Of a stretch of 15,000 bases of DNA, positions 1 through 15,000 are shown piece by piece (position 1 is the first letter of the stretch; each line of letters starts with the position of its first letter). Under the pieces are notes generated by a model. It did not search any database, was not told the origin of the DNA, and saw only the letters and a list, made by a program, of their open reading frames with translations. The DNA lies in the NCBI RefSeq assembly GCF_042767895.1, contig NC_091576.1, forward strand, positions 6,332,343 through 6,347,342, in the 5' to 3' direction. Made by a program: the position numbers and the translations under genes. This stretch comes from Penaeus vannamei. Taxonomy: Eukaryota > Arthropoda > Malacostraca > Decapoda > Penaeidae.

Positions 1-68
1 AGAAGGAGGGGAATGGAAATAGAGGAAAGAAGGGAAATAAAAAAAAAAAGGAAAAGGAAGAAGTAGAA

Positions 69-77
69 ACACACACA

Positions 78-160
<83 letters not shown>
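69..160. repeat. Compound microsatellite (AC)n(AG)n
   Basis: An AC run at about 69-112, with one AT interruption, passes directly into an uninterrupted AG run at about 113-160. The flanks are purine-rich. No gene is linked to it. Confidence 0.97.
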
Positions 161-164
<4 letters not shown>

Positions 165-721
165 ATGTGAATGTCTAGATAGGACACATTAACCGAGAAA
201 GGAAGAATGGGAAATAGGAGGAAGGCCGTGAGAGAAAGAGGGAGAGAACCTCTAACATACACCAACGTAACACATCAAGAAAGATGAATAGATAGACAGA
301 GATTTCTGTTCATCTGGTTATGTACATTTTTTTTTTTTTTTTTTTTTAAGCATATATCCATGCATACAAACATACAATATTTTCTCTCTCTTACACACTC
401 GTGCGAAAGTGTACTTACGTCTGGGAAACTTTTGTTATTGTCTAGACGGGAATCATTGTGGTAATAAAAAAAATAGACCAAGAATGAAGTTAGAAGAGTG
501 GATGCATAGTATCTATGGGAGAAGAATTGACAACTGTATATATTCGAAAAAGAAATATATATTTATAATTAATTGTGTCAATTTACGATGAATATTGTTT
601 CGATTTTTGTCTGTTGTGTGCATGAATGAATAAATAAATAGAAAAAACAACTACAAATACTTATTACAAGTACCTGTTCTTTGTACTTGTGACTGTTTAC
701 CGATTTGTGTTATTTCATGAA
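161..721. other. AT-rich gene-poor upstream region of gene 1
   Basis: I see no convincing gene here. It holds a 21-nt poly-T tract at 327-347. The short open frames on either strand (about 60-68 codons) are low-complexity or lack a sensible start context and resemble no family I know. The last 60 bases lead into the promoter of cuticle gene 1, so distal regulatory sites could lie here, but none can be pinned from a single sequence. Confidence 0.6.
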
Positions 722-781
722 GTGGCAACTCGACTACCAGTTGGTTCTATAAATAGCGGGAATCTCTGAAAGAAAATCAGT
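722..781 (+). promoter_or_regulatory. Core promoter of cuticle gene 1
   Basis: A GTGGCAACTC box at 722-731 is followed by the TATA box TATAAATA at 748-755 and an arthropod-type initiator TCAGT at 777-781. The likely transcription start is the A at 779, 31 nt after the first T of the TATA box. The same three elements precede genes 2 and 3, and the box-to-TATA distance is 26 nt in all three. What binds the upstream box is unknown. Confidence 0.8.
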
Positions 782-807
782 GTAAGACTCATCTTTGTTT
801 GGTCACC

Positions 808-1061
808 ATGAAATACCTGGTGAGGTCCAGAGTGTTTTTTTTTCATTTTTGTTTTTCAGATGATAGGTTTTTCTTATAATTTCCTCATTCTCGTCTATTA
901 TTTCATCGAATAATTTATTAGATTTTACACGTAGAAGACCTCTCTTTACAGTAAAAATCTATCCATATTTGTGTATTTATACATACACATACATACATAA
1001 ATGCATGCAAACTTACATAATTAAGTGCATACACACACATATATGTATATATATTCACACA

Positions 1062-1131
<70 letters not shown>

Positions 1132-1159
1132 GTGTGTGTGTGTGTGTGTATGTGTGTGT

Positions 1160-1229
<70 letters not shown>

Positions 1230-2520
1230 AAAGAGAGAGAGAGAGGGAGAGAGGGAGAGAGGGATTTATAGGTAGATCAATATATAGAGATATATTTGTG
1301 TGTGTTCATGTTACACTATACCTTAACTATACTTCCTGATTGTAAACACCATAATGGACAGTGCAGTGCTGCGTAAAACCGTCAAGGTGAAGTGTGTTTC
1401 TGCCCCAAAACTTCCTCTCTTAACAGAAAAGAATCAATCTTTTATCTAAAAAAGGAATGAATAAAAAAATGCTATATTCATCTTTGGGTGTTTTTAAAAA
1501 TTCCATGACAAATTTAATTTTGAAAGGTGTTATTGTTCATTCACCGACTTCTACTTTCTCGTAATAGAGGTCTGCGCATTTGCTCACTGAAATTCAGCTT
1601 ATTACGGTAAATTCTTGATCTGTACCTAAGCAGATCTGTCAAATACGATTTCAACTGTCAACTTTTCCACTCTTTGGCAGGTTCTGTTTGGCGTGATTGC
1701 CGCGGCCCTCGCTGCCCCTGTTCCCGACGAGAAGGTGGTTGCTGTGCACGGCGCTGTGGCTCCTGCAGCGCTGACCTACGGTGCCCATGCTTTGACCCAC
1801 GCTGTGGCTCCTGGCGCAGTGTCCTATGCTGCCCCTGCTTTGACCCACGCTGTGGCTCCTGCTGCAGTGTCCTATGCTACCCCCGCTGTGCACCACGCTG
1901 TGGCTCCTACTGCAGTGTCCTATGCTGCCCCCGCTGTGCACCACGCTGTGGCTCCTGCTGCAGTGTCCTATGCTGCCCCCGCTGTGCACCACGCTGTGGC
2001 TCCAGCTGTCGCCTACGCTACCCCCACCCCAGTGGCACTGCCCCCGGCCGAGGTCAAGGTCCCCGTCACCCGCACGCACGTCGAGGTCCCCGTCCACCAG
2101 AAGGTCCACTATGGCACCCAGAACTACGTCGCTGGCGCCACAACCACCATCCACAAGCCATCCCTGGCTGCGCCTGCCATTGCCCCGCCCTCCACACTCC
2201 TGGCTAAGGTCACCCACAATGCCCCTGAGCTCACCATCCAGCGCCAGGAAGTGCCCGTCGAGAAGCACACTCCCAACTTCGTTGACACTCCCTACCACGC
2301 TGGCACCATCGTCAAGTACACCGAGCCCGAAGTGCGCGAGGTCAAGGTGCCCACCCCATACGCCCAGCCCGTAGCCGTGCCTCAGCCCATTGCCGTGCCC
2401 CAGCCCGTCCCCGTGCCCCACGCCGTGCCCTTCCGCCACACTGTCCACTCCGTGGCCGTGCACAACGCCGTGCCAGCCGTCCATGCTGCCCCAGCCGCCG
2501 TGGTCAAGGCTGACTATTAA
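808..2520 (+). CDS. Secreted Ala/Pro/Val-rich cuticle-type structural protein, gene 1 (two exons)
   Basis: The spliced CDS is join(808-819, 1681-2520), giving 283 residues. Exon 1 encodes only MKYL; the donor GTGAGG is at 820 and the acceptor TTTGGCAG ends at 1680 after a pyrimidine-rich stretch. Splicing is phase 0 and completes a signal peptide with likely cleavage after ALA (residue 15). The mature protein begins APVPDEK. Residues 25-119 are six repeats of about 16 residues (AVHHAVAPAAVSYAAP type). Residues 122-228 are a non-repetitive middle rich in Val, Thr and His. Residues 229-283 are a Pro/Val-rich tail ending VVKADY. There is no Cys, no Trp and no Met after residue 1. AAP-type repeats are typical of low-complexity arthropod cuticle proteins, so a role in the exoskeleton matrix is inferred. 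I see no Rebers-Riddiford chitin-binding consensus. Compared with gene 3 it carries Y3, T71, T81, T118 and P169. The exact family name is uncertain. Confidence 0.88.
820..1680 (+). other. Intron of cuticle gene 1 (861 nt)
   Basis: A phase-0 GT...AG intron. It contains the long compound microsatellite at 1029-1262. Its last 145 nt or so (from about 1535) closely match the end of the gene 3 intron in inverted orientation, and a weaker match extends back to about 1410. The gene 2 intron shows no such match. Confidence 0.85.
1029..1262. repeat. Compound microsatellite inside gene 1 intron
   Basis: In order: a short CA run, (TA)n from about 1064 to 1120, (TG)n near 1130-1160, (TC)n near 1161-1183, (TA)n near 1184-1226 and (GA)n with GGGA interruptions to 1262. 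Open frames through it encode only Tyr-Ile, Cys-Val or Arg-Glu dipeptide runs and are artefacts. Confidence 0.97.
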
Positions 2521-2604
2521 GCCTTGAAGCCGGCGCAAAGCCGCAGATATTCACGCCACACAAGAACCTCATCTGATGTACTTTCTGTTCCATATCAGTT
2601 CATT

Positions 2605-2610
2605 AATAAA
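2605..2610 (+). other. Polyadenylation signal of gene 1
   Basis: AATAAA lies 85 nt after the stop codon, in a 3' UTR that is almost identical in gene 2. Cleavage is expected roughly 10-30 nt downstream, near 2620-2640. Confidence 0.75.
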
Positions 2611-2640
2611 TGTATAAAATGCCTGCGATACATTTTTCAT

Positions 2641-3755
<1,115 letters not shown>

Positions 3756-3920
3756 TTTAAGAAAACTTTTAATCAACAAAGCTACTCATCCCCTATTAAT
3801 AATAATAATAATAAAAAAAGAAAAGAAAAAAAAACGATTTTAATATTGACGATAAAGTGTTGGAATCATTAATCAGATCACATCAAGCTATTTTACCACC
3901 CAAACGGCATCTTTCCTTAG

Positions 3921-4579
3921 AGGTTATCGTGATTTTGAAAGATTAATGAGTTCATGTCATGTCAAGTCACGAACATGTCAACTCAAGTCATTCAATCTCG
4001 TAATATCGTCATCAGCTGAACTGCAGCTTGGAACATTAAGGAAATTCCGGTTAAAAACAGAACAACGGCCGAGATTTCAGAAAGATTTAGAGGTTATCGT
4101 CATTTTGAAAGATTAATCAGTCAGTTCATGTCATGTTATGTCACGAACATGTCTACGTCAATCAATTCAATCTAGTAGTATCGTCATCAGCTGCAACATT
4201 AAGTTTAAGGAAATTCCGGTTAAAAACAGAACAACGGCCGATATTTCAGAAAGATTTAGAGATTATCGTCATTTTGAAAGATTAATCAGTCAGTTCATGT
4301 CATGTTATGTCACGAACATGTCAACATCAACCCATTCAATCCAGTAATATCGTCATCAGCTGCAACATTAAGTCTAAGGAAATTCCGGTTAAAAACAGAA
4401 CAGCGACCGGGATTTCAGTAAGATTTAGAGATTATCGTCATTTTGAAAGATCAATCAGTCAGTTCGTGTCATGTTATGTCACGTCAACCCATTCTATCTC
4501 GTAATATCGTCATCAGCTGCAACATTATGTTTAAGGAAATTCCGGTTAGAACAGAACAGCAACCGGGATTTCAGTAAGT
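3921..4579. repeat. Tandem repeat array, 169-170 bp unit, about 3.9 copies
   Basis: The phrase AGRTTATCGT recurs at 3921, 4091, 4260 and 4429, and AAGGAAATTCCGG recurs at 4038, 4207, 4376 and 4533. This gives periods of 170, 169 and 169 bp. Unit 1 is the most diverged, with small indels. The last unit lacks 12 bp in its CACGAACATGTC segment and stops at about 4579, where it enters unique sequence. Two short open frames inside are shadows of the repeat and unlikely to be coding. Confidence 0.92.

Positions 4580-7013
<2,434 letters not shown>

Positions 7014-7103
<90 letters not shown>
7014..7103. repeat. Compound microsatellite (TA)n(GA)n
   Basis: TA from about 7014 to 7066, then GA to about 7103. 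Confidence 0.97.
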
Positions 7104-7715
<612 letters not shown>

Positions 7716-8054
7716 CTTCAGAAAATGCATAAAATTTGCGAAAATGGGAATTTTATTACAAGTAAATGAAATGTTAATCAAGACTTAATCATTAAAAGAT
7801 TTTAAAAACTGATTTAACCGAAAAGTGGAACATGATAAGGTTTTATTTATTATTATCCTTATTTACAGTTTTTCCTCAAATAACTAAGAAATGTGTTTTA
7901 TTTTGTCTTTATCTTACTCGAACTTTTTATTTCTCAATAAAAAACAACAACAATAGCTACAACAAAAATAAAAACGAAATAAACAAAAGAGCATCTACGC
8001 ATGAAGACTTGAGTTCCTTGTCACCAGGGAGGTTTCTAATCTGTTATTTGCGAT
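7716..8054. other. Upstream region of gene 2, no gene seen
   Basis: Very AT-rich sequence with CAA/AAC-rich runs near 7942-7990. The 83-codon frame at 7832-8083 is low-complexity, runs into the promoter and is unlikely to be coding. Confidence 0.55.
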
Positions 8055-8113
8055 GTGGCAACTCATCCACCTGTTCCCTTTAAAAGGAAACGGAATTGCT
8101 GATGGAGATCAGT
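8055..8113 (+). promoter_or_regulatory. Core promoter of cuticle gene 2
   Basis: GTGGCAACTC at 8055-8064, then CCACCTGTTCCC, then a weak TATA-like TTTAAAAGG at 8079-8087, then the initiator TCAGT at 8109-8113 (likely start at 8111). The CCACCTGTTCCCTTT segment is shared with gene 3. The TATA box is a one-base variant of the gene 3 box, which may make this promoter weaker. Confidence 0.78.
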
Positions 8114-8139
8114 GTAAAACTCATCCACGTTGTATCATC

Positions 8140-9221
8140 ATGAAGTTCCTGGTGAGTCAACTATTCTATCCCCCTTTTAACTTTGCGTCTAAGTCATTTT
8201 ACTGACAGTAAGGTCCATGCAAGATTTGGAATAATGTTTATTTTTCATCTATTTTTCTTTCATACAGAAAAAAACAAACGCACCTAGGAAAGCCGAAAAT
8301 TTAAATTTGGGACATATCCCTCCTGTGTGATAATCTCTAATTTGATGACATGATTTTTGCTAGGTTCTATTTGGCGTGATTGCCGCGGCCCTCGCTGCCC
8401 CTGTTCCCGACGAGAAGGTGGTTGCTGTGCACGGCGCTGTGGCTCCTGCAGCGCTGACCTACGGTGCCCATGCTTTGACCCACGCTGTGGCTCCTGGCGC
8501 AGTGTCCTATGCTGCCCCTGCTTTGACCCACGCTGTGGCTCCTGCTGCAGTGTCCTATGCTGGCCCCGCTGTGCACCACGCTGTTGCTCCTGCTGCAGTG
8601 TCCTATGCTGCCCCCGCTGTGCACCACGCTGTGGCTCCTGCTGCAGTGTCCTATGCTGCCCCCGCTGTGCACCACGCTGTGGCTCCCGCTGTCGCCTACG
8701 CCGCCCCCACCCCAGTGGCACTGCCCCCGGCCGAGGTCAAGGTCCCCGTCACCCGCACGCACGTCGAGGTCCCCGTCCACCAGAAGGTCCACTATGGCAC
8801 CCAGAACTACGTCGCTGGCGCCACAACCACCATCCACAAACCATCCCTGGCTGCGCCTGCCATTGCCCCGCCCTCCACACTCCTGGCTAAGGTCACCCAC
8901 AATGCCCCTGAGCTCACCATCCAGCGCCAGGAAGTGCCCGTCGAGAAGCACACTCCCAACTTCGTTGACACTCCCTACCACGCTGGCACCATCGTCAAGT
9001 ACACCGAGCCCGAAGTGCGCGAGGTCAAGGTGCCCACCCCATACGCCCAGCCCGTAGCCGTGCCTCAGCCCATTGCCGTGCCCCAGCCCGTCCCCGTGCC
9101 CCACGCCGTGCCCTTCCGCCACACTGTCCACTCCGTGGCCGTGCACAACGCCGTGCCAGCCGTCCATGCCGTGCCAGCCGTCCATGCTGCCCCAGCCGCC
9201 GTGGTCAAGGCTGACTACTAA
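8140..9221 (+). CDS. Secreted Ala/Pro/Val-rich cuticle-type structural protein, gene 2 (two exons)
   Basis: The spliced CDS is join(8140-8151, 8364-9221), giving 289 residues. Exon 1 encodes MKFL with donor GTGAGT at 8152; the acceptor TTTTTGCTAG ends at 8363. The product is near-identical to genes 1 and 3: signal peptide cleaved after ALA, six 16-residue repeats, the same middle region and Pro/Val tail, no Cys or Trp. It differs by G71 in the third repeat and by a six-residue insertion (AVPAVH, about residues 273-278) near the C-terminus, created by an 18-bp tandem duplication in exon 2. An exoskeletal matrix role is inferred from composition and AAP-type repeats. Its intron (212 nt) is the shortest of the three and not visibly related to the others. 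It is tandem to gene 1 and tail-to-tail with gene 3. Confidence 0.88.
8152..8363 (+). other. Intron of cuticle gene 2 (212 nt)
   Basis: A phase-0 GTGAGT...TAG intron without microsatellites. It shows no clear similarity to the gene 1 or gene 3 introns, although the adjoining exons are almost identical. The near-identity begins within a few bases of the acceptor site. Confidence 0.85.
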
Positions 9222-9305
9222 GCCTTGAAGCCGGCGCAAAGCCGCAGATATTCACGCCACACAAGAACCTCATCCGATGTACTTTCTGTACCATATCAAT
9301 TCATT

Positions 9306-9311
9306 AATAAA
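9306..9311 (+). other. Polyadenylation signal of gene 2
   Basis: AATAAA lies 85 nt after the stop codon, the same distance as in gene 1, in a 3' UTR nearly identical to gene 1 to about 9382. Confidence 0.75.
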
Positions 9312-9598
9312 TGTATAAAATGCCTGCGATACATTTTTCATTCCTACACAAGAACGAAACTACAAGGAAATGTCCTCTTGCAAGTGGAACACGAGTGATA
9401 TTGATGATGAATATGCAATGATAGTGGAATTACTGAATATCTTCTCGATACGCCACGGATTTGCCAATAACGATATGGCGAATGTTAACAAAACTATATT
9501 TTTCAGTGTTTAATAAGAGTATGTCTACTGGCTCTTCGTCATTAATGCTTAATATGTAAAGACTGGAAACGAAGTAGTCGTAGATCTAAATTTACACA

Positions 9599-10168
<570 letters not shown>

Positions 10169-11547
10169 ACATGTATGTATGTACGTATGTGAATGTATAT
10201 ATATTCTAACAGTAAACTCTTTAAGTAACGAAGCTGCCCGCCCCCAGTCAAAAAAATGTGAGTATTGGAGTCATGAAATAGATTACTGCATCATATCCAT
10301 TGATAAAATCTGACAGGTAATATTATAGTGTCGTGATTTTATGAGATTAATTAATGTCTCATTGAGTTACCACTACAAGAATATCGGGAATGGGTGGGAA
10401 TGACCATTAATTCATATATTATTAACTGTATTCATGTTATTTAGCATTTGTCTCTCCGTATTACTGTGAGTCAGTGTAGTTTATATCCATATTCATAAAA
10501 TACGAGTCGTTGGCGATTTGGAGAATTTGTAATTAGCAATTACAATAAGTATCATGGCTATTCTACATTGGAAAAAATCCCTTTCTATCAGAAGAAAAAA
10601 AGCCTATCTAAACATTATTTTTATATTCATCTGATGGATCCTATTGATTAACAGCGTAATACCTTTTTATTTATCTATTTTCTTCCTTTTTTATTTTCTT
10701 ATCTTTATTTATTTTTCTATTTATTTATTTATTTATAGATTTTTTTTGTCTTTGAAGATGGACGACTGCGCACATTCTCCCTCGCGACCATACTTTGCAC
10801 ACATTGTCATCGGCATTTGGCAATACATTCACTTATTAAGTGCAGTTCAATCCGCGCTGCGCTTTTGGCAGTCGAGAGCTTTTCTGTCGTCGATGGATAC
10901 TAAGGTGACCAGTTAACCGATTTCATACAGTGCAAGTGTGGAGACTCTTGGCAGAACTGTGGTTACTCGTGACCATTGGCGACCAGCATTCTATAATCTG
11001 ATGACGTGCATTTGCAGAATTTGGCGTGCACTGTTCAAACAGATTATTTAGTTACAACTTTCTTATCAATGATGGTGCCAGATGCAATTCCTCTGTTAAC
11101 TACGATGTCTCTACCTTAAGTTCTTCCTCGTATCATGTTGTGAATAAGGGTGTTTTTATGGTGTCTACATATAGCAAGCTCTTCTCTTTTGGCTGATGTA
11201 GACCTTCAATACGTGATCCCACATTTACTAACAGATAATGGACGTATGGTTGTGAAGCCTCTTAAATTTTCTTTATTATTTTACCTCTTTGCGAAATATA
11301 CTCGAACGAAATACATGGTTTGAAATTCTCGCAAAATGTAACTCATGTCCTGAATAACTTTTTCTTTCTTCCTCACTATATTAAGCGGGTGATTCGCTTC
11401 TAAAGATAATAAGAGCGACAGTAATCAATGCTATCCTCGCTAATATCATCATTATTGTTATTGCCATTGCCATCATTCCTGTTTTTACTGTTGATATTAT
11501 TTTCCTAAGCATCGTCACCCTCATCACGTGTCGTAATTATCAGTTTT
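10169..11547. other. Intergenic region between genes 2 and 3, no recognised gene
   Basis: 10169-10640 is AT-rich without features beyond a small TTGTAATT inverted repeat at 10527-10545. 10660-10747 is a T-rich (TTTA)n-like tract. 10750-11230 is less AT-rich and looks like complex sequence, but the 90-codon frame ending at 10916 begins in the T-rich tract and resembles no family I know. 11400-11520 is again AT-rich with ATC/ATT runs. Confidence 0.5.
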
Positions 11548-11575
11548 CAACCCAAGAGCTGCTGCTCCTGGGTTG
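11548..11575 (-). repeat. Short hairpin downstream of gene 3
   Basis: 12-nt arms 11548-11559 and 11564-11575 flank a 4-nt loop. On the + strand there is one mismatch. Read as RNA from the gene 3 strand, that position is a G-U pair, so the stem would be complete. It lies about 95 nt past the gene 3 polyadenylation signal, so it is probably outside the mature mRNA. Confidence 0.7.
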
Positions 11576-11670
11576 TAACCCCTTTGTTGAACTTCGTCGT
11601 TCGAATGTGTCGCTTGCAACCTTCGACCATGCACAAGGGAATCGTAGAGGTATCGCAGGCATTTTATACA

Positions 11671-11676
11671 TTTATT
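11671..11676 (-). other. Polyadenylation signal of gene 3
   Basis: TTTATT on the + strand (AATAAA on the gene strand), 84 nt after the stop codon. The 3' UTR matches genes 1 and 2 to about 11650 and then diverges. Confidence 0.75.
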
Positions 11677-11760
11677 GATAAACTGATAAGGTAAAAAATG
11701 TACATCAGATGAGGTTCTTGTGTGGCGTGAATATCTGCGGCTTTGCGCCGGCTTCAAGGC

Positions 11761-13856
<2,096 letters not shown>

Positions 13857-13884
13857 GATGACACAACAGCGATGAGTCTTACAC

Positions 13885-13940
13885 TACCTTAACGCACATA
13901 TTCCGCTCCTTATAAAGGGAACAGGTGGGCGAGTTGCCAT
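13885..13940 (-). promoter_or_regulatory. Core promoter of cuticle gene 3
   Basis: On the minus strand: ATGGCAACTC at 13940-13931, CCACCTGTTCCC, the TATA box TTTATAAGG (first T of TATA at 13914) and a start-site AGTGTAAGACTCATC beginning at 13885. TATA to start is 29 nt and the 5' UTR is 29 nt. The initiator reads TAGTG rather than TCAGTG. Confidence 0.78.
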
Positions 13941-13991
13941 TTCGGGAATAACAGGAATTGGAAACCGTTCCTCACGACCTCTGGACGGCAT

Positions 13992-13993
<2 letters not shown>

Positions 13994-14042
<49 letters not shown>
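13994..14042. repeat. (TA)n microsatellite upstream of gene 3
   Basis: An uninterrupted TA run about 55 nt upstream of the conserved promoter box of gene 3. Confidence 0.97.
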
Positions 14043-14046
<4 letters not shown>

Positions 14047-14558
14047 CGTCAAGTCTTTGTATGTTTCTTGTTCTGTTATATTTTAGCTAGATATTTTGTT
14101 AATTGTAATTTCAGTCATTTAGATTAAATTAAGCATCTTAATCTCATAGCATGTCACGTATGAAATAGATCGTGGCCACTTAATTTAATTTATTTTAGCA
14201 GTATATTCAATCTCTGTCTCAATATGCTTGGGTTGTTCATTTAATTTCGTCTTTCCCTCTTATTCAATATGTTTAATTTCTTATGATCAGTTTCTAATGA
14301 AGAATTAATTAAAATACACACATTAATACTTATGTTAATTACGGAAACATTAACAATACATTCAGACACCAAATATCCTTCACCAAATCCTACCTATTTT
14401 AAAGTCTACCTAATCTTGTAGACTTTAATCCTATTCCTATCAAAGGAAAAACAAATCTGTGAAAAATACGAAAAACAAACAAACACAAGAGCGGAGGAGT
14501 GGAAGAAGGGCAAAACTAAAATATTCTGATTACCAAATACAACACATTTTTGACTTGT
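14043..14558. other. AT-rich stretch upstream of gene 3 and beyond the retroelement remnant
   Basis: No gene is seen. The part next to 14559 follows the RNase H frame on the minus strand and could be the degraded linker towards an integrase, but I recognise no integrase zinc-finger or catalytic motif in it. Confidence 0.5.
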
Positions 14559-15000
14559 TTACATCCTGGAGAGGACATCCGCAATATTTTCCTTTCCTTT
14601 TATATGGGTGATTTTGATATTATATGGCTGCAGTTCCAAAGCCCATCTTAGAACTCGCATATTCTTGAATTTTACACTTTCTATAAACCTGAGTGGGTTG
14701 TGGTCTGTAAAAAACTCAATAGGGTATTTAGTGCTTCAAAGTTAAACTTAATTTTTTTGCAGTACTACTACTAAACCTAAAGCCTCCTTTTCAACGGTGG
14801 CATAATTCTTTTGATAAGGCTTATTTTAAATGACAGGTAGCACACAGGGTGTAGCACTTCACCGGGGCCGGGTTGAAGCAGCACTGCTCCAATTCCTGCA
14901 TCACTGGCATCCACTAAACGGTTTATTCAAGTCAGGGGCCTGCAGCACTGGAACATTTGTCAGTCCGTTTTTCAAATTTTCAAAAGCCGTTTGATATTCC
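14559..15000 (-). pseudogene. Ty3/gypsy-type retrotransposon RNase H fragment (broken, runs off window)
   Basis: Read on the minus strand from 15000 down, three frames together show the end of a reverse transcriptase and an RNase H domain in order. These are a connection-type segment (NVPVLQAPD near 14950), DASDAGIGAVLLQ near 14912, EKEALGLV near 14790, TDHNPL near 14705, RWALELQPYNIKITH near 14630 and NIADVLSR near 14575, then a stop at 14561-14559. These are hallmarks of Ty3/gypsy RNase H, and all four catalytic acidic residues are still readable. At least three or four one-base-type frameshifts and several stops break it, one of them beside a 7-nt A run, and a few residues are missing before DASD. 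No integrase follows in recognisable form. It is a dead copy; the rest of the polyprotein would lie beyond 15000. Confidence 0.88.

Noticed and set aside
61..160. Direct repeats that might suggest a CRISPR array
   Set aside because: Pure dinucleotide microsatellite without repeat-spacer alternation, in a eukaryotic context.
969..1339. Open frames of Tyr-Ile, Cys-Val, His-Thr and Arg-Glu repeats over microsatellites (also at 2952-3872, 4860-5239, 9549-10313, 13145-13814)
   Set aside because: Dinucleotide repeats whose frames have no stop codons produce these automatically. There is no gene structure.
1674..2374. Alternative + frames across exon 2 giving Cys/Arg/Pro-rich or Leu/Pro/Ser-rich products
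   Set aside because: Shadow frames of the cuticle CDS. The true frame is fixed by the MKYL exon, splice sites, signal peptide and stop codon.
1651..2538. Long antisense open frame (295 codons) across exon 2 of gene 1, with equivalents over genes 2 and 3
   Set aside because: It is a by-product of GC-rich exon codons that avoid antisense stops. It encodes a Gly/His/Val-rich low-complexity product, appears in every copy because the exon does, and has no promoter or splice context.
4149..4158. GAACATGTCT palindrome-like site in the tandem array, resembling a p53-type half site
   Set aside because: A single decamer match with no paired half site, and it varies between units. Expected by chance.
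4138..4504. Two short related open frames in the tandem array
   Set aside because: Their similarity merely reflects the 169-bp repeat. They are interrupted differently in each unit and lack gene context.

Overview
The window looks like nuclear DNA of an arthropod, most likely a decapod crustacean. A penaeid shrimp is the best guess. This rests on intron-containing genes for alanine/proline/valine-rich cuticle-type proteins, TATA boxes with arthropod TCAGT-like initiators, AATAAA polyadenylation signals, AT-rich intergenic DNA and very dense dinucleotide microsatellites (about 15% of the window by my hand count). I see no bacterial-style operons, tRNA, rRNA or CRISPR.

Three near-identical two-exon genes of one secreted, low-complexity cuticle protein family form the core. 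Gene 1 (+, CDS 808-2520) and gene 2 (+, CDS 8140-9221) are in tandem. Gene 3 (-, CDS 11761-13856) points back towards gene 2. Each has a GTGGCAACTC-like box, a TATA box 26 nt further on, an initiator 29-31 nt after the TATA, a 29-nt 5' UTR, a first coding exon of 12 nt (MKYL or MKFL), one phase-0 intron (861, 212 and 1244 nt) and a large GC-rich second exon. The predicted precursors are 283, 289 and 283 residues. They have a signal peptide, six 16-residue Ala-Val-Pro-His repeats, a conserved middle region and a Pro/Val-rich tail. The exons are almost identical while introns and flanks differ much more, which suggests recent homogenisation of older duplicates.

Between the genes lie long compound (CA)n(TA)n(GA)n arrays, a tandem array with a 169-170 bp unit (3921-4579), a 69-nt near-perfect hairpin (5622-5690) and AT-rich DNA with no convincing gene. 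At the right edge, on the minus strand, is the broken RNase H end of a Ty3/gypsy-type retrotransposon (14559-15000), running out of the window.

The three genes probably supply the same exoskeletal product, as copies that raise output or are co-regulated. I found no convincing new multi-gene system. The most informative features are the rigid shared promoter/exon-1 layout, the conversion-like mosaic of the three copies, the foldback at 5.6 kb and the retroelement fossil.
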